From NCBI RefSeq assembly GCF_013184745.1, contig NZ_JAATVU010000063.1:1-34268 (forward strand): a DNA stretch of 34,268 bases, written 5' to 3'. A program made the position numbers and the translations under genes. Origin of the DNA: Mangrovicoccus sp. HB161399. GTDB taxonomy: Bacteria > Pseudomonadota > Alphaproteobacteria > Rhodobacterales > Rhodobacteraceae. This document shows positions 33,454 through 34,268 of the stretch, piece by piece (the stretch's first letter is position 1; every line of letters begins with the position of its first letter). The notes beneath the pieces are model-generated. The model worked only from the letters and a program-made list of their open reading frames with translations. It ran no database searches and had not been told where the DNA came from.

Positions 33454-34145
33454 GCCGGTGGGAAAGGCAGGGCCGGCCCGCGGGACGCCTCTGCCAGCGG
33501 GCCGCCTTCGGCCGGGCATGGCCGATGCGCGCTGTCCGGCCGGTGCGCCCGTGGCAGGCTCCGGGAGGCGGGCGGTCCGCCGGGGTCCGGAACGGCGCGC
33601 TGCAAATCGGCCCGTCGGCAGTGCGGAACCGGGCCGAAGAATCCTGCCGCGCGCTCCTGCGGCATTCGCGGAATGCGCCGGTGGCCGAGGATCTCGCCGG
33701 CTCTGGCGGATAGCGGCGCCAAGCCCGCCTTGCCGCAGGACCGCGCGGGGCAAGCTGCCAGACCCTGCCAATGTGGATGCCGCAGCGCAGCCGGCGATGC
33801 CGGAAGGCGCGCGGCTCCCTCTGGAGCGCTCTCCGGCCTGCCCTTTCGTCACCGGCAAGGCCCCCGGAGGTCAGCTCCGGATTCCGGGGCAACCCGCTGG
33901 CGGTGGCTGCCGAGACCGGACCGCTGATCTTGGTGATCCTGAACGGTGCCGCCGCGCTCTCGGCGCAGACGCCGCCGATGCATCTGGTGACCCAGCTCAA
34001 TTCCGGGCGGCCGGCAGGCGGAAAGGCCTGCGGGCTTCCCGCACGGTGTCCTGGGCCATGACGCCCCGGCGGCCGGAGCCGCCGGGATCTCCGCGGTACG
34101 GCTGCGGCCCGCCGGCTTTCCCAGGACATTGCGGACAGCAGGAAG
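33454..34145. other. Gene-free stretch, probably decayed
   Basis: About 690 bases. Several open frames occur on both strands but none shows a recognisable domain or a good ribosome site. One plus-strand piece (about 33850-34000: FRGNPLAVAAETGPLILVIL) reads somewhat protein-like and could be a gene remnant. I cannot name it. Confidence 0.4.
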
Positions 34146-34169
34146 GGGCCGGTTTCCCGGCCCCTGTTC
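34142..34169 (-). terminator. Hairpin terminator after the partial right-edge gene
   Basis: On the minus strand GGAA-CA-GGGGCCGG-GAAA-CCGGCCCC-TTCC folds into a strong stem with a GAAA tetraloop. It lies about 30 bases past the stop of the partial gene. No T-run follows. Confidence 0.6.
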
Positions 34170-34196
34170 CCTTGCCCTTGCCTGCTGCGGGATGGC

Positions 34197-34268
34197 TCAT
34201 TTCGCCAGGGCGAGGGCTCCGCCGCCGATCAGGGCCTGGACCAGCAGGGCGACGGCCCAGAAGGCGGG
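34197..34268 (-). CDS. 3' end of a gene, hydrophobic C-terminus (partial)
   Basis: The last 23 codons and stop (TGA at 34197-34199) of a minus-strand gene that continues beyond the window. The visible end, PAFWAVALLVQALIGGGALALAK, looks like the final helix of a membrane protein or a transporter. The hairpin that follows supports a true gene end. No family can be assigned. Confidence 0.45.
   Translation of the reverse strand, partial: PAFWAVALLVQALIGGGALALAK

Overview
The window is very GC-rich, with dense operons, frequent GTG/TTG starts and Rhodobacterales-type genes and insertion-sequence remnants. An alphaproteobacterium of the Rhodobacteraceae is the likeliest source; this is an inference from gene content and composition, not from a marker gene.

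Region A (about 0.2-14.2 kb) looks like one catabolic system read outward from a divergent promoter region at 8739-9134. Leftward run an SsuABC/TauABC-type ABC importer (ATPase, NMT1/THI5-like binding protein, two permeases), a luciferase-like flavin monooxygenase, a LysR regulator and an FMO-like flavoprotein. Rightward runs a tight operon with a questin-oxidase-like protein, an AtzB-like amidohydrolase and two AtzC/cytosine-deaminase-like amidohydrolases. A decayed flavin reductase lies at the left edge. Four copies of a 19-bp palindrome, CGTTGCCGNNNCGGCAACG (two perfect, two with one mismatch), sit upstream of the FMO-like gene, the LysR gene and both divergent operons. Each contains the LysR T-N11-A pattern, so they are probably the operators of this regulator. 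The gene set suggests uptake, oxygenation and hydrolytic dismantling of an N-heterocyclic or amide-bearing compound; the substrate is unknown.

Region B (14.2-22.4 kb) is a decay zone. It holds two degenerate IS5-type elements whose terminal inverted repeats are still visible (14579-15360 and 21399-22067), and broken copies of a nucleoside deaminase, an EamA/DMT transporter with its divergent LysR gene (cut by the second element), and an unrecognised minus-strand gene. The one intact gene is a 532-residue RTX calcium-binding protein built from three 131-residue modules, followed by a strong hairpin terminator.

Region C (22.4-34.3 kb) starts with an intact MFS transporter. Facing it is an eight-gene minus-strand operon: glutamine-synthetase-like gamma-glutamyl-amine ligase (PuuA type), FAD amine oxidase (PuuB type), an oligopeptide/opine-type ABC importer (Tat-type binding protein, two permeases, fused dual ATPase), a D-2-hydroxyacid dehydrogenase and a small cupin. 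A divergent GntR/FCD regulator with TGTTATAA-type operator repeats in the shared promoter probably controls it. This looks like uptake and gamma-glutamylation-dependent catabolism of an amine or amine conjugate. The right edge carries the 3' end of another minus-strand gene with a terminator hairpin.
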